64,000 nt of DNA from Dendrobium chrysotoxum (Eukaryota; Streptophyta; Magnoliopsida; Asparagales; Orchidaceae): contig CM034298.1 of the NCBI GenBank assembly GCA_019925795.1, positions 23,613,556 through 23,677,555 of the forward strand. Reading direction: 5' to 3'. Positions within the stretch are counted from its first letter, which is position 1, and each line of letters opens with the position of its first letter. Below, piece after piece: positions 30,558 to 41,366 of this stretch. Position numbers and translations under genes: made by a program. The notes beneath the pieces were generated by a model, which was not told the DNA's origin, ran no database searches, and was given only the letters and a program-made list of their open reading frames with translations.

Positions 30558-31640
30558 ATGTCTGGCAGTGGAAAAAGGGAACGAGTGGCTAGGCGTCCGG
30601 CATCTAGAAGGGAATGTGATGAAAATTTCCTTAGTTAGGAGAATGAGGAAGCATACCTTAGGTATGCTGCGTCTAAGGTTACTCCTTCCCGCATTCTACT
30701 GCAAGAAATCATCCATTTTGCAATTATGCCCCTCTTTGACTCGACACAGTTTTCTTTTCTATTGACCTTGATTTATGCCTTCAATAAGGACTTATTTCAT
30801 GTTTTCCTGGCAAACATGACCTTTAACGAGGATCATACAGCCATCTCTTCTTATGTCCTTAAACAAAAGGATAGAATAACTAAGGAGGATCTAGGAGAAT
30901 ATGTTCATATTAGAACTGAAGGGATTAGAGCTCATACTTTCTCCACAAGACCTGAAAATGGTTGGTCCAAAATTAACCAAGTTCTTAGAGGTGCAAGCAT
31001 ACCTACACATGTTGCTCGGGAAGAAATGTTGAATCAAAATGCTAGGATAATTCAACATGTGCTTAGGACATCAATAATACCTAAAGCAGGAGATCGAGTT
31101 AATATGACTCCACTTCTTTCTTCAACGACATTTCTTATTATGACTGGTCAGCCTATAGATGAAGCCCAATTGATCTTAGATTACATCTATTATCTGTCTG
31201 ACATTGGGTTGGCTAGTGTGAAGAGGAAGAAAAATATTGCTTTAGGACATGTTGTGTGTTACATCTTAGAGAGAAAGTATAATCTAGTTCATCCTTCTGG
31301 TCCTTCAGAGCTCCCACTATACTTCACTGATGCTTCTTTTAGAGCATTATTTGGGAAAGAGGGTACAGCTGACAGCTCAGATGATGAGCCTCATTTTGCT
31401 ACTGCTCCTTCAGGTGCACCCTCAACTGCACCTGGACCTTCACAGGATTTCTATCAAAACATGGTCCAACATTTTGATAGAATGGACCAACAGTTTGATG
31501 ACATGGAGGCTCATTTAAAGAGGCAGGATGATCTGTTTGATGCTGTTAACACAAATATTGCTACTCTTAACAGCTATTTCTCATTGTTCGGTGGTATACC
31601 ACCTCCTCCACCTCCTGATCAGGGTCCCTCTCAGTACTAG
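30558..31640 (+). pseudogene. ORF3 of SV-3 (env-like position), one nonsense codon
   Basis: 361 codons from ATG 30558 (MSGSGKRERVARRPASRRE) to TAG 31638-31640, broken only by TAG at codon 28 (30639-30641). The N-terminus is basic. The central region has a hydrophobic stretch (FSFLLTLIYAF) and blocks conserved in SV-1, SV-4 and SV-5: LNQNARIIQHVLRTSIIP, MTPLLS, EAQLILDYIYYLS, ALGHVVCYILERKYNLVHP. The C-terminus has a predicted coiled coil with heptad-like QHFDRMDQQFDDMEAHL, then a run of six prolines and DQGPSQY. I see no clear signal peptide or transmembrane anchor, so an envelope role is not supported; the family resembles plant proteins annotated as putative plant transposon proteins. Function unknown. 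Confidence 0.75.
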
Positions 31641-32590
31641 CTTGGATGTGATTGTGTCACTCTTTATTTATTTTAAGTTGTCTTTGAGTATTTTGTTGTG
31701 AGTTATTATTCGGAATATGTTTTAGTAAGTTCTTTATATGAGATGTGCCTTAAACGTGTAACTTGATATGGTTGTATGTTGTGAAGTTATTAGTAATGAA
31801 ATGTTCCAGTGTTTCGGTGTTTATTCTTTTTGTGTTAGTGAATGGCCTTATTTCACTTGAATATAGTTGATTACTGATCTAGAATGTTAATTGAGTTCAT
31901 ATTACAATAAAAAAATTCTATGCATAACTTTAAAATTTCAAATTTTTTAGATTTCGTTATGTTATGGTGTGGATTAGAAGATCCTACTTAAATCTTATTT
32001 AGACATGTGTTATTTAGTCAAAAATTATGTATGGTTGTTGTTTTAACATTATTCTCACATTCTATATCTTTGTGTTTATTATTATATTTGTGACTAAAGA
32101 GATAATATTATTGGAAAGAATCTTAAATTCAAAGCAAAGCTTGAAAAGATGCACAAAATGTGCCATATAAGAAAAGATGCGCAATGTCGCCAAATATAAA
32201 AAGATACACAAAGTGTGTCATCAAATCAAAAGATGCGCAATGTCTCCAACTGTCCAAAGACACACAAAGTGTGTCATCAAATCAAACGATGCGCAAAGTC
32301 GCCAAATATTCTTTCCTTTAGTTTTTTATACTCTTTTTCACTAATCAATAATTGTCACTTTAGACTTAGAATTTTTGATAATGTTATCTCTCCTTCTATA
32401 CAAAAATTGAGACTGCTAAACATGTCTAATACATTACTGCTTTAGATCAACTTTTCTTGTCCTTAACATACTTTAAAATCTAACATTTTTGAGTCTTTAG
32501 TTTTTGCATCTCATTTCTATATTGTAATTCAACTTCATTTCACATAATTCCATTTCTCAGTTATCGTTTAGTGCTCTTTTTGCTGTTGGC
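31641..32590 (+). other. SV-3 spacer between ORF3 and polypurine region
   Basis: No coding signal. Contains the short-palindrome array at 32145-32308 and otherwise AT-rich sequence. Confidence 0.7.
32145..32308 (+). repeat. Alternating short-palindrome array (SV-3)
   Basis: Six units of 23-30 bp starting AAAGATGCG, AAAGATACA or similar, each with a small inverted repeat: GCACAAAATGTGC, ACACAAAGTGTGT (twice), GCGCAATGTCGC and variants. GCGC-type and ACAC-type units alternate. It lies after ORF3, whereas the homologous arrays of family A lie before ORF3. Confidence 0.75.
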
Positions 32591-32603
32591 AAAAGGGGGA
32601 GAG
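32591..32603 (+). other. Upstream polypurine tract of SV-3
   Basis: AAAAGGGGGAGAG, about 390 bp before the terminal tract; two weaker purine runs follow near 32832 and 32882. Confidence 0.65.
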
Positions 32604-32621
32604 TTTTATTGTTTGACTTAT

Positions 32622-32720
32622 GTTCTTGTATGTTTGTATGTGCTTTGTATGTATGTTCTTGTATGGTTGTATGTGCTTTGTATGTATGTTCTTGTATGAT
32701 TGTATGTGCTTTGTATGTAT
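32622..32720 (+). repeat. 33-bp tandem repeat in SV-3
   Basis: Three copies of a 33-bp unit beginning GTTCTTGTATG and ending CTTTGTATGTAT, followed by shorter related pieces to about 32760. It lies between the two polypurine tracts. A 33-bp period keeps frames open and gives spurious Cys/Tyr/Val-rich ORFs. Confidence 0.9.
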
Positions 32721-32979
32721 TGTATGGTTGTATGTTCTTTGTATGTTTGTATGTGCTTGCTTTGTTTTTGTTACTCTACACTCTTTTCTTCCCTTCTCTT
32801 GTCTATCCTCAAATATCTTGATTTGTCTTTAAGGGGAGCTTAAGGATAGGATAAGTCAGTTTTAAGGATTCAGGTTATTTTGGGGGAGTGTAGATCTTTT
32901 ATTTAAAGGGGATACATTGAGTGAATGTTAGAAGATCTATTTTTGTATATCATCAAACAATAGTTGTTTTGCCATCATC

Positions 32980-32993
32980 AAAAAGGGGGAGAT
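32980..32993 (+). other. Terminal polypurine tract of SV-3
   Basis: AAAAAGGGGGAGAT directly before the 3' LTR. Confidence 0.9.
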
Positions 32994-34763
32994 TGTTTTG
33001 ATTTGAGTGAATCATTTTATTCATGAGAATTCTAATCTAAGTTTATGTTTTTGATGATTACAAAAGTTTATTGTTTTTCTAATTCATCTTCTAACATATA
33101 TTTGAGTTTTTGTCAGTGTGTACTACAGTATTTTTCAGGAAATTCACACTCAAGACTGTTGAAGACTTCAAGTTCACTTGTTCACTGTAAATGAAGTCTA
33201 TAAATTTTTTTTTCTTTTTCTTGAGTCTGAGAGAGTGTGATTGTAAGTTGGATAACTGTGCACACACACAATGGGGGTGTAAAAAGTTTAAATGTTTTTA
33301 AACTGATCGTACAGTATGAATTTATTTCGTACAGTACGATATGAAGAATATGTCCTCCAGGGAGAACCCATCATACTAGAAAATTTTTCTAAGGCATGTT
33401 CGTACAGTACGAATAACATTCATACATGAGTTTTTGCTCTACGAACAGCTCAAAATTGGGTTCGTCCAGAGGTTCGTACGGGACGAATGAATCGGACAAA
33501 GCTCACTGTTCGATTCGTCCAAGCGTTCGTACGGGATGAAGCATTCGGACGATGCTTACTGACTTGATCGTCCAAGCGTTCGTACGGGATGAAGCATTCG
33601 GACGATGCTTACTGACTTGATCGTCCAAGGGTTCGTACGAAATGAAGCATTCGGATGATACTTACTGACTTGATCGTCCAAGCGTTCGTACGGGACGAAG
33701 CGTTCGGATGATGCTTACTGACTTGATCGTCCAAGCGTTCGTACGGGACGAAGTGTTCGGACGAAGCTTGCTGACTTGATCGTCCAAGGGTTCGTACGGG
33801 ATGAACTATGTGTACGAACGGCTCTGATTTGTTCGTCTGATAAGTCGTACAGGACAGATTGTTCAAATCTTTAAACTATTCGTACAGTACGATTGACGAT
33901 CATACGGGACGATCGGCACGGTCTTAACTTGAAAATTCAGTTTTTGGACGGTTTTTCCTATTCTAAGTATAAAAATGACTCAAAACTGTTTGGAGAAAAG
34001 ATCCTTCTGTGAAAATTCTTTTGGGAAGTGAGAGGAGAGTGATTTGGAGAGTGTTTGGGAGTGAGTTTTGAGAGATCTTTCAAGAGAAAATTGTGAGGAG
34101 ATTCACAAGGTTATCCAATTGAGAGGATTTCTTTTACTTGTTCTTCAAGCATCTTCCTAGTTCCTTGGAGACTTTTGCAAGAGCATTGTCCGAAAGGATT
34201 ATGGTACTCTGCCGCACTTGGAGAGTGAAAAGGGTGATGGTTCTCTGCCGCACTTGGAGAGTGAAAAGGACGACGGTCCTCTGCCACACTTAGAGAGTGA
34301 AAAGGACGACGGTTCTCTGCCGCACTTGGAGGGTGAAAAGGACGACGGTACTCTGCCGCACTGGGGTTGGTGGAAGAGAGTTTGTAAAGGCTTCTCCGCC
34401 TTGCTATGGGGGCAAAAGGAGAGTCACTTGGTTTTAGTGCAATACCTAGAGAAGGGATCTCTAGGGAGTGGATGTAGGTCGTGTTTGACCGAACCACTGT
34501 AAATTCTGGTATTTTCTGTTCTCTATTTATTTTTCTGTATTTCTATTTTCTACAGTTTATTCTCGTTGTGGTTGAATTTTTGTTTTAAAAGAAAGAGTAA
34601 AAAATTCTCTCTGTTCGTACTGTACGAAGTTATATCGTACTATACGATTAGCTTTTAAATTTTCCAAAATATCAAGAGTAATTTTAAAAAGATCCAATTC
34701 ACCCCCCTCTTGGTTAGCCTAGGGACATTGAGCAATAGGTCTAACAACCTGTTTGCACTTTCA
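32994..34763 (+). repeat. SV-3 3' LTR
   Basis: 1770 bp, the same length and organisation as 23277-25046, including the 53-bp array (33513-33800), TATA-like box (33968-33975), 36-bp repeats and C run. Confidence 0.95.
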
Positions 34764-34768
34764 GTTAT
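34764..34768. repeat. Target-site duplication of SV-3, right
   Basis: GTTAT, identical to 23272-23276. Confidence 0.95.
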
Positions 34769-35977
34769 TCTATTTCTGTTAGTTAGCTTTTTGATTTGCT
34801 TATTTGCTTTCAGTTATTTTTATTGTTTCTTCGTCTGCTGATTTCTATGTTAGCCTTGATGTTAGTTTGATTTGAGTATTTACTTTGGTGTGATTTTCTA
34901 CCTATTTTTTATTCACTGGTTCTTCTCTTTTATTTACTATTTTATGCTTTTTAAAATCATATCACTGCTCACTACTTCTCCTAACCTGAATTTCTGACTA
35001 AGAGTTTTACCTTGTTTTGATTTGGAAGCTGGTAAGCAGTGATTGATTCCACTGAATTTGTTAAATGGAAGAAATATTGATGATTATTTCTCTTCCTCTA
35101 ACTCCTTTACTGGTGTATTGTTTCTTTTGGATAAAAATCTTCTTCAAAATTAAAATATTAGTTTTTGAAATAGAGATTTATTTTATCTTCCTACAGTAAT
35201 CTACCTCATATGAATAGTGTTTTCAAAGTCTTAACTCATTGTTATGATTTTCTAAACCAAGTGATTGCACTTATCATACGACATATGGCTTTTGTTTTAT
35301 GAATTACTCTTCCTTATTGTGGAGAGCGTCTCCTATATCTGGAAGATAATTTCACAGCTGAGACTCTTTAACGATTATGAATAGAAGAAACTTATAAAAG
35401 ATGCGCAGTGCACCAAATCAATTGAAAAAGAGGCATAAAATGAGTCCAAAGCTGAAAAGATGCGAAATGTCGCCAACAAAAATATACACAAATGAGCCCA
35501 AAGCTGAAAAGATGTGAAATGTCGCCAAAAAAAATATACACAAAGTGTATCAAGAATGAAAAGATGCGTAAAACGCCAAATAAATTGAAAAAGAGGCACA
35601 AAATGAGCCCAACCAAGCTTTCTTTCCTTTCCGATCGTTAAATGTCTTAGAAAAATCCGTGCGCTACTTAATATTTTCAAAAGCTTCTGTTTGAAAATCT
35701 GAATATCTGATTTATTACTTTGTAACACTTTTATATCAGATATTTTTCTGGAACGAAGCTTGAAAGGGTCTCTTTTCAAATCTAATTTCTTTTCTTCTGA
35801 ATTGGATTTTTATTTTAAAAAGAGATTTGCATCGATAAGGTGCCCGAGGTGGGAGTTACGAAAGTCAATTTTTTTCAACTTTTTCTGGATTTCAGCGCTG
35901 TCAAGTGTCTTCTTATTGGTTTTTGGATCGAAAATCAAGGGAGAATTCTGATTTACTGGAGCAGCTTGATCAAAAAA
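34769..35977 (+). other. SV-2 spacer after pol, continued
   Basis: Aligns over its whole length with the reverse complement of SV-1 from about 7600 down to 6425. No coding signal on the + strand. It carries the short-palindrome array at 35398-35612 and, antisense, the frame 35375-35779 discussed for SV-1. It stops at about 35977, before the dyad array, ORF3 and the 3' LTR, which are missing. Confidence 0.8.
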
Positions 35978-36816
35978 AAGGGATGCCTTATATCAATGTG
36001 TTTAATTCTTAAATATTGGATAGGATTTTTAGAGATGCAGATGGCACTAGTGTTATCACATAGAATTGAAATTGTGCCAACAAGTAATCCTAAATTCAAA
36101 ATTTGTTGCTTCAACCAAAGGACTTGGGCCACACAAGTTCCTAAGGTAATGTACTCAACTTCAGTAGTGGAAAGTGAAAAAGAGTTTTATTTTTTACTCG
36201 ATCAGGAGACTATGGACTGTCCTATGAATTGGCAAGTTCCAAAAGTGCTCTTTCTATCCACCCTACACCCTATAAAATTAGAATCAAAATTTCCAATAAT
36301 TTCAAAAGAAGTGTTGTGCCTAGGGTACTAAATTTTTAAGTTTGGGATCCCTAAAAGATATCTAAGGATTCTCTTAACTGCAGTCAGGTGAGATTCTTTA
36401 GGATCAGCTTGAAATCTTACACAGAGATAAACACTAAACATTATATCAAGCCAGCTAGCAGTCAAGTAAAGCAGTGATCCAATCATTCCTCTGTACTTCT
36501 TTTGATCAATAGATTTTCCATTTGAATCCTTATCTAACTGGACACTGGAGCTCATGGGAGCATTTATTGGCTTAGCTTTACCCATTTCATATTTCTTCAA
36601 GATATACTTAGTGTACTTAAATTGATTAAGAAAAGTTCCATCATCCTTTTCCCTTATACTAAACCCTAAAAAGTAAGACAATTCTCCCATCATACTAATC
36701 TCTCCAATTTCATCTTCTTTCTCAGCTCTAAACTTCTTAGGATCAGATTCATCAAACACTACATGAGTAATCTCCTCCACCACTAATGTCCTCTTGTTAA
36801 ACACTCTAAAAGATTT
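35978..36816 (-). pseudogene. Inverted, internally deleted family-A pol fragment
   Basis: Minus-strand pol piece most like SV-1 and SV-2. The frame 36328-36804 runs from the integrase C-terminus (FNKRTLVVEEITHVVFDESDPK) straight into RT (SMMGELSYFLGFSI), so most of integrase-to-RT is deleted without breaking the frame; the catalytic YVDD region is lost. The RNase H part (35978-36327) is frameshifted and has a TAA (36187-36189) at the same codon as the stops in SV-1, SV-2 and SV-5. The left edge abuts the SV-2 spacer, the right edge abuts SV-4 pol in opposite orientation. Confidence 0.8.
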
Positions 36817-38112
36817 GAGTAGACTTTTACTCCAGTTGCTAGGTTAGAAGTTATTAGAGTGTTTTTAGCCTTTACTTGCTTTAGAGGTTTTAAGTTGTAT
36901 CAAATGGATATAAAGTGGGCTTTCCTAAATGGGTTTATCAAAGATGATGTTTATGTAGAATAACCCCCTTGATTTGAAAATTTAACCTTTCTTAATCATG
37001 TATACAAATTGAAAAAATTATTGTATGAGTTAAAATAAGCACCTAGGGCATGTTATGAAAGGCTTAGTACATTTTCTGCTAGATAGATATTTTGTTAAGG
37101 GTAGTGTAGATACTACCTTATTCCTAATGAAGGAAAAAGATGATATACTCATTATTCAAATATGCATCAATGATATATTATTTGGATCAGTAAATGAACA
37201 TCTTTGTAATGATTTCATAGAAACTTTGAGTAGAGAATTTGAGATGAGTATGATGGGTGAGCTTACATATTTTCTTGAATTTAGTGTAAAGCAAAGGGAT
37301 AATGGTATCTTTTTGAGTCAAAGTAAATACATCAAGAAAATTTTAAAGAAATATGAGATGAAAGGTGCTAAAGTAGTTAATACACCCATGAGAACTAACA
37401 TTTATTTAGAGAAGGATACAAGTGGAAAATCAGTCGATCAAAAAAAGTATAGGGGATAATAGGATTACTCCTCTACTTAACTACTAGCTGACTAGATATA
37501 ATGTTTAGTATTTTGTCTTTATGGTATATTCTAAGCTGATCCTAAAGAATCCCATATAATAGTAGTTAAGAGAATACTTAGTTACCTTCTAGGCATTTAA
37601 CATTTTGGTATCTGGTATCTAATACATAGATCTTCATTTAAAATTATTGAATATTCAGACTCAGACTTTATAGGGTGTAGAATAGATAAAAAAAGTACTT
37701 CTGGAACGTGTCAATTAATAAGGCAATCATTAGTTTCGTAGTCTAGTGGGAAGAAAAAACCAATAGCTCTATCCATCACTAAGGCAGAATATATAGTAGT
37801 AGGAAGTTGTGTTTCTTAAGAACTATGACTAAAGAAATAAATCCTTAAACTTAGAACATATATAGGGACCATTCCAATCATATGTGACAAAAAAAGTGCT
37901 ATATGCTTTTCTAAAAATCTAATTCAACACTCTCACACTAACAATATAGACTTTAAACATCATTTCATTTGAGATCATGTAGCCAAGGAGATATAGAACT
38001 ACATCATGTAGCAATTGAAAATCAACTGGTAGACATTTTCACAAAACCTTAAACTTTGACACATTTAGCACACTAAGAACTAGATTAGGTGACATTGACA
38101 TTTATGCTTGAT
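36817..38112 (+). pseudogene. pol of SV-4 (RT and RNase H only), broken
   Basis: Begins in RT (TFTPVARLEVIRVFL) and runs to LGDIDIYA at 38112. The 134-codon open stretch 37055-37459 includes FVKGSVDTTLFLMKEKDD. The catalytic motif reads CINDILFG instead of YVDDILFG, so one aspartate is now asparagine. Many stops follow (37457, 37488, 37820 and others). Protease and integrase are absent; the left edge is the inverted junction. Confidence 0.85.
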
Positions 38113-38347
38113 TCAAAGTAAAATTAAAATCAACAACATGTGTAGCTATATAGTTTGTGTTTTAATATTTTTTATGATTTTTTATCTTCTTTTGTTTTTT
38201 TTTTTGTTTATTTATTTAATAATACTAGTTAGTAAAGTTTCCTAATCATCACACATAAAAATTAAAAAAATAAAAAAAATTATTCAAATCATACTATAAA
38301 AACCTCAATCATACTGTACGATCCACACACTTTTGCACATCTGATAG
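38113..38347 (+). other. SV-4 spacer after pol (left piece)
   Basis: AT-rich, T-runs near 38195; a dyad fragment (CATACTGTACGAT) near 38310. GY-C cuts it at 38347 and it resumes at 46341. Confidence 0.65.
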
Positions 38348-38579
38348 TGAAGGGCCTGCGATGAAGTATAGTTCTAAATTATAAAATATATACTTAAGGG
38401 TCTATCTTCCCTAAATAATGCTTAGAATATCCTTGATATAAATGAATAAACTCCACTTAATATATACTAGTATACAGGCCAAATCAAGTCATAAAGTGAT
38501 AGAGTAGAGTGTCAAACCGACAAGGAAGTATGCTTTCTAATAATTTACAATTATTGTTTACTCTAATCACAAAACTATC

Positions 38580-40073
38580 TGAAAGTTCGTTAGGGGTGTT
38601 AAACCCTTATGAACTAGTCCTGGGGCTAACCAAGAGGGGGGTGAATTGGATATTTAAAAGCTTCTTTAACAAAAAAGAAATATCTTTTTATATCTTGCTA
38701 TGGAAACAAATTAAATCAATAATAAAAAGATCAATCACAGATTTCACCCAAGCAGTTAATCACTGTAAAATAAAATGTAGAAAATAATCAGAAAGAACAC
38801 ACCAAATTATAGTGGATCAATCAAACCTGACCTACGTCCACTCCTCGAATGCACCCTCTGAGTATTGCACTAAACCTTTAGTGACTCTCCTTTAGCACCC
38901 ACAGCTAAGCGGAGAAGCCCTTACAAAATCACTTCCACCTTCCCCGATGTGGCGAAGTAGCTGGGTCCTTCAACACCAAAGAGATCTTCTTCTTCCCAAA
39001 ACTTCCCTCGAGATGACCCTTGAATCTGATAGTACTTAGGTGCAAGCTTGCCGGAGGAACCATGTGAACCCCCTCACACTCCCTCAAAAATCTCCCTTTC
39101 AAGGCTCTTCACCCTCTCAAACTCCACCCTTTCCACTCTCCCTTTCAAGCTCTCTCTTCATGTTTTCTCCAGAAGAAATGAAGCCTCAACAGCTGTCAAA
39201 GACACTTATTACGTGCCTTGAGAAAGCTTAAATAAAGAGCTCCATAAACCCTTCCAAATTAGTTCTGGCAGCAAAGATCATCCAGGATGATGTGCTTAAA
39301 AAGACGGCTTCAAAAAACCCTAAAAACTCAATTCTACCACCAAAGATCATCCAGGACGATGTGCAGAATTTGACCTGATAGTCCTGGATAATCTCAGGAT
39401 AGTCCAGGATGATCAATAGAAATTTTGTACAAATTGTCCAATACGACAAACAGATCATCCAGGACGATTAGAATATCAAATTATGCATATTTGATTGAAT
39501 AACCATAGGATTTATTTAGGCAATATTATCATAGATCATCCACGATGATCTAGATCATCCACGATGATCTAGATCATCCACGATGATCTAGATCATCCAA
39601 GATGATTCAAACAAAATTTGAATCATAAATCCTTGCCTAAATTATCATGGCGGCTAGGGTTTTGGCATCGTAATGGATCGTCCAGGATGATAAAATATCA
39701 TCTAGGATGATTAGTTCAATGAACAAATTATCCTGGATGATTTAAATCGTCCAGTATGATTTGTTCAAAAGTTGAACTTCTGGTTTTGACTAGATCTCAC
39801 TCCCCCTGAGTGTGTGTGTATATGGTCACAAGCAAGCATACACCCTTACAAGACTTGACTCAAGAAATCAAAAAGTACATCAATGAAAATTACAAATATC
39901 ATCACATCATAGCCTATTCTACCCATTCTTGAGCCTTGAATCTTTGTTGGAAGGTGCATGTTATTCCTGAAATGTTAGTATACACAAATAAATATACATT
40001 GCAAATTCTAGGAGTTGTGAGTCCTAATGTTTGTTATCATTAAAACAAAAACTCGTGAGCCCAAGTCGTAACA
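38580..40073 (-). mobile_element. SOLO-1: solo LTR of a Sirevirus-like copia
   Basis: 1494 bp; on the minus strand starts TGTTACGACTTGG and ends ACTTTCA. It carries the conserved blocks of the other copia LTRs: the G run with AACCAAGAGGGGGG near 38630, the CCTGACCTACGTCCACTCC block near 38825, and dyads. Flanking 5-bp sequences are CTATC (38575-38579) and GTATC (40074-40078), one mismatch. No internal region is present, so it probably formed by recombination between two LTRs. Confidence 0.88.
39533..39608. repeat. Four tandem 19-bp dyad units in SOLO-1
   Basis: Three identical copies and one variant of a 19-bp unit AGATCATCCACGATGATCT, each centred on a dyad. Other dyads in this LTR lie near 39277, 39349, 39450 and 39675-39760. 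The array is the U3 region of this LTR read backwards. Confidence 0.9.
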
Positions 40074-41366
40074 GTATCCTACTTCAATAAAAATGTTTGT
40101 AGTGGAGATTCGATCACTGAACAAAAATGGTAAAAGTAATGGATATAATATTTTAATAAAGTGTTTTGGATTAAAAAATATAAATTACATATTTTTCCTA
40201 ATAAAATTATTAATTATGATGTGATTCAGAGCTTATGCATCCCCCTATTTCTATTGAGCTTGTAGAGGTAAAAAGGATATTTGTTGACCTCCTACAGTTA
40301 TATAATCTACTTAAGAACCTAGCATGCTTTAAATCCTATGTGTAGGTATGCAAACACATTATTCCAATATTCCTAGTTATTTTTGCATTCCTCTGTCGAG
40401 GCTATACATCACACTAGATTTTAACTACACATATAGCCATTATGTGCATTAAATAAAGAGCGTAATATATTGAAAATATCTTTTAACTTTACAACATAAT
40501 AATTTTAGTATTATTTATCTACATCATCAATCCAAAACTAAGAAATTAGCCAAAGAAAATATAAGCAAAATCATTTCCATCTAAATATAAGAGAATGATA
40601 TCATAAGGAAGGTTCAATAAATATCCTTTAAACTCCTTCTTCCTTAATGTATAGAGTTGCTGCAACAAACATGGACTAACACTCTGACAATTGTATCAAA
40701 TACCTTCCTAAACTCCCTTAGTTGTCACCCTAAGAGACATTTAGAGGAGTACTCTTAAATGTACTAAAATTAAATAAGTGATTGAAGTCCCCTATAAACA
40801 TAACATATTGAATATTTATAAGAAAACACAAAGTAGGCAATTAGCAATGTGGTGATTAAAAGGTCGGCTTTACTATGCCCAAAAAATGAACTAACACCAT
40901 TTCGCTATTTTTTTGCTCCGTCGCAGCACTTGTTGATGTGGATCAATTACTTAGTGAAAAGTAATATCATTTCACTGACAGGTCGTGTCCTTGGGCTGTT
41001 ACAACTACAATATCATGGCGCTGCTAACTTCCAAATGCTATAGAGCTAGAATGGTAATTTGGGTGTTTAGGCTTGATAGATTGTGACGCTACGATGCTTG
41101 AAGATAGTAGTAAGTTGGGTGCTGTAAACCTGAAACTTTTGTTACTGTGGTAGTGTCCAACAGAGAAGTTGGCACCTTTATGTCGATATTGTGGCCCTCC
41201 AGATATGGCTTCCATGGCTCTATGACATTGTCTAGTTTGACACTGTAGAGCTAGATGATACTTAGAATTTTGTGCCTTTTCTATATTTTTCCTACACAAC
41301 ACAACTAAACAACACATTTTTACTTAAAATTTAACACATAAAATAACACATTATTTACACTTATCA

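Larger units (their letters stand above)
23277..34763 (+). mobile_element. SV-3: full-length Sirevirus-like copia element, best preserved
   Basis: An 11,487-bp element with two LTRs of 1770 bp each, GTTAT duplications, primer site, gag, pol, dyad array with TATA box, ORF3, repeated polypurine tracts. Pol is fully open (1022 residues). gag carries two nonsense codons and ORF3 one. Comparing the first about 305 bases of the two LTRs by eye gives 10 differences, so the insertion is younger than SV-1. It belongs to a family (B) distinct from SV-1/SV-2: the LTR repeats and dyad words differ. Confidence 0.95.
38348..41366 (-). repeat. GY-C 3' LTR, interrupted by SOLO-1
   Basis: LTR sequence 38348-38579 and 40074-41366 aligns with 44797-46340; the interruption 38580-40073 is a solo LTR of another family. 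The two flanks join to match the undivided copy around 45030. Confidence 0.85.

Noticed and set aside
32609..32832. Two Cys/Tyr/Val-rich ORFs in overlapping frames
   Set aside because: Translation of the 33-bp tandem repeat between polypurine tracts.
40849..41043. Similar 64-codon + strand ORFs at 40849-41043 and 45827-46021
   Set aside because: They lie in the two GY-C LTRs, antisense to the element; similarity is due to LTR duplication.
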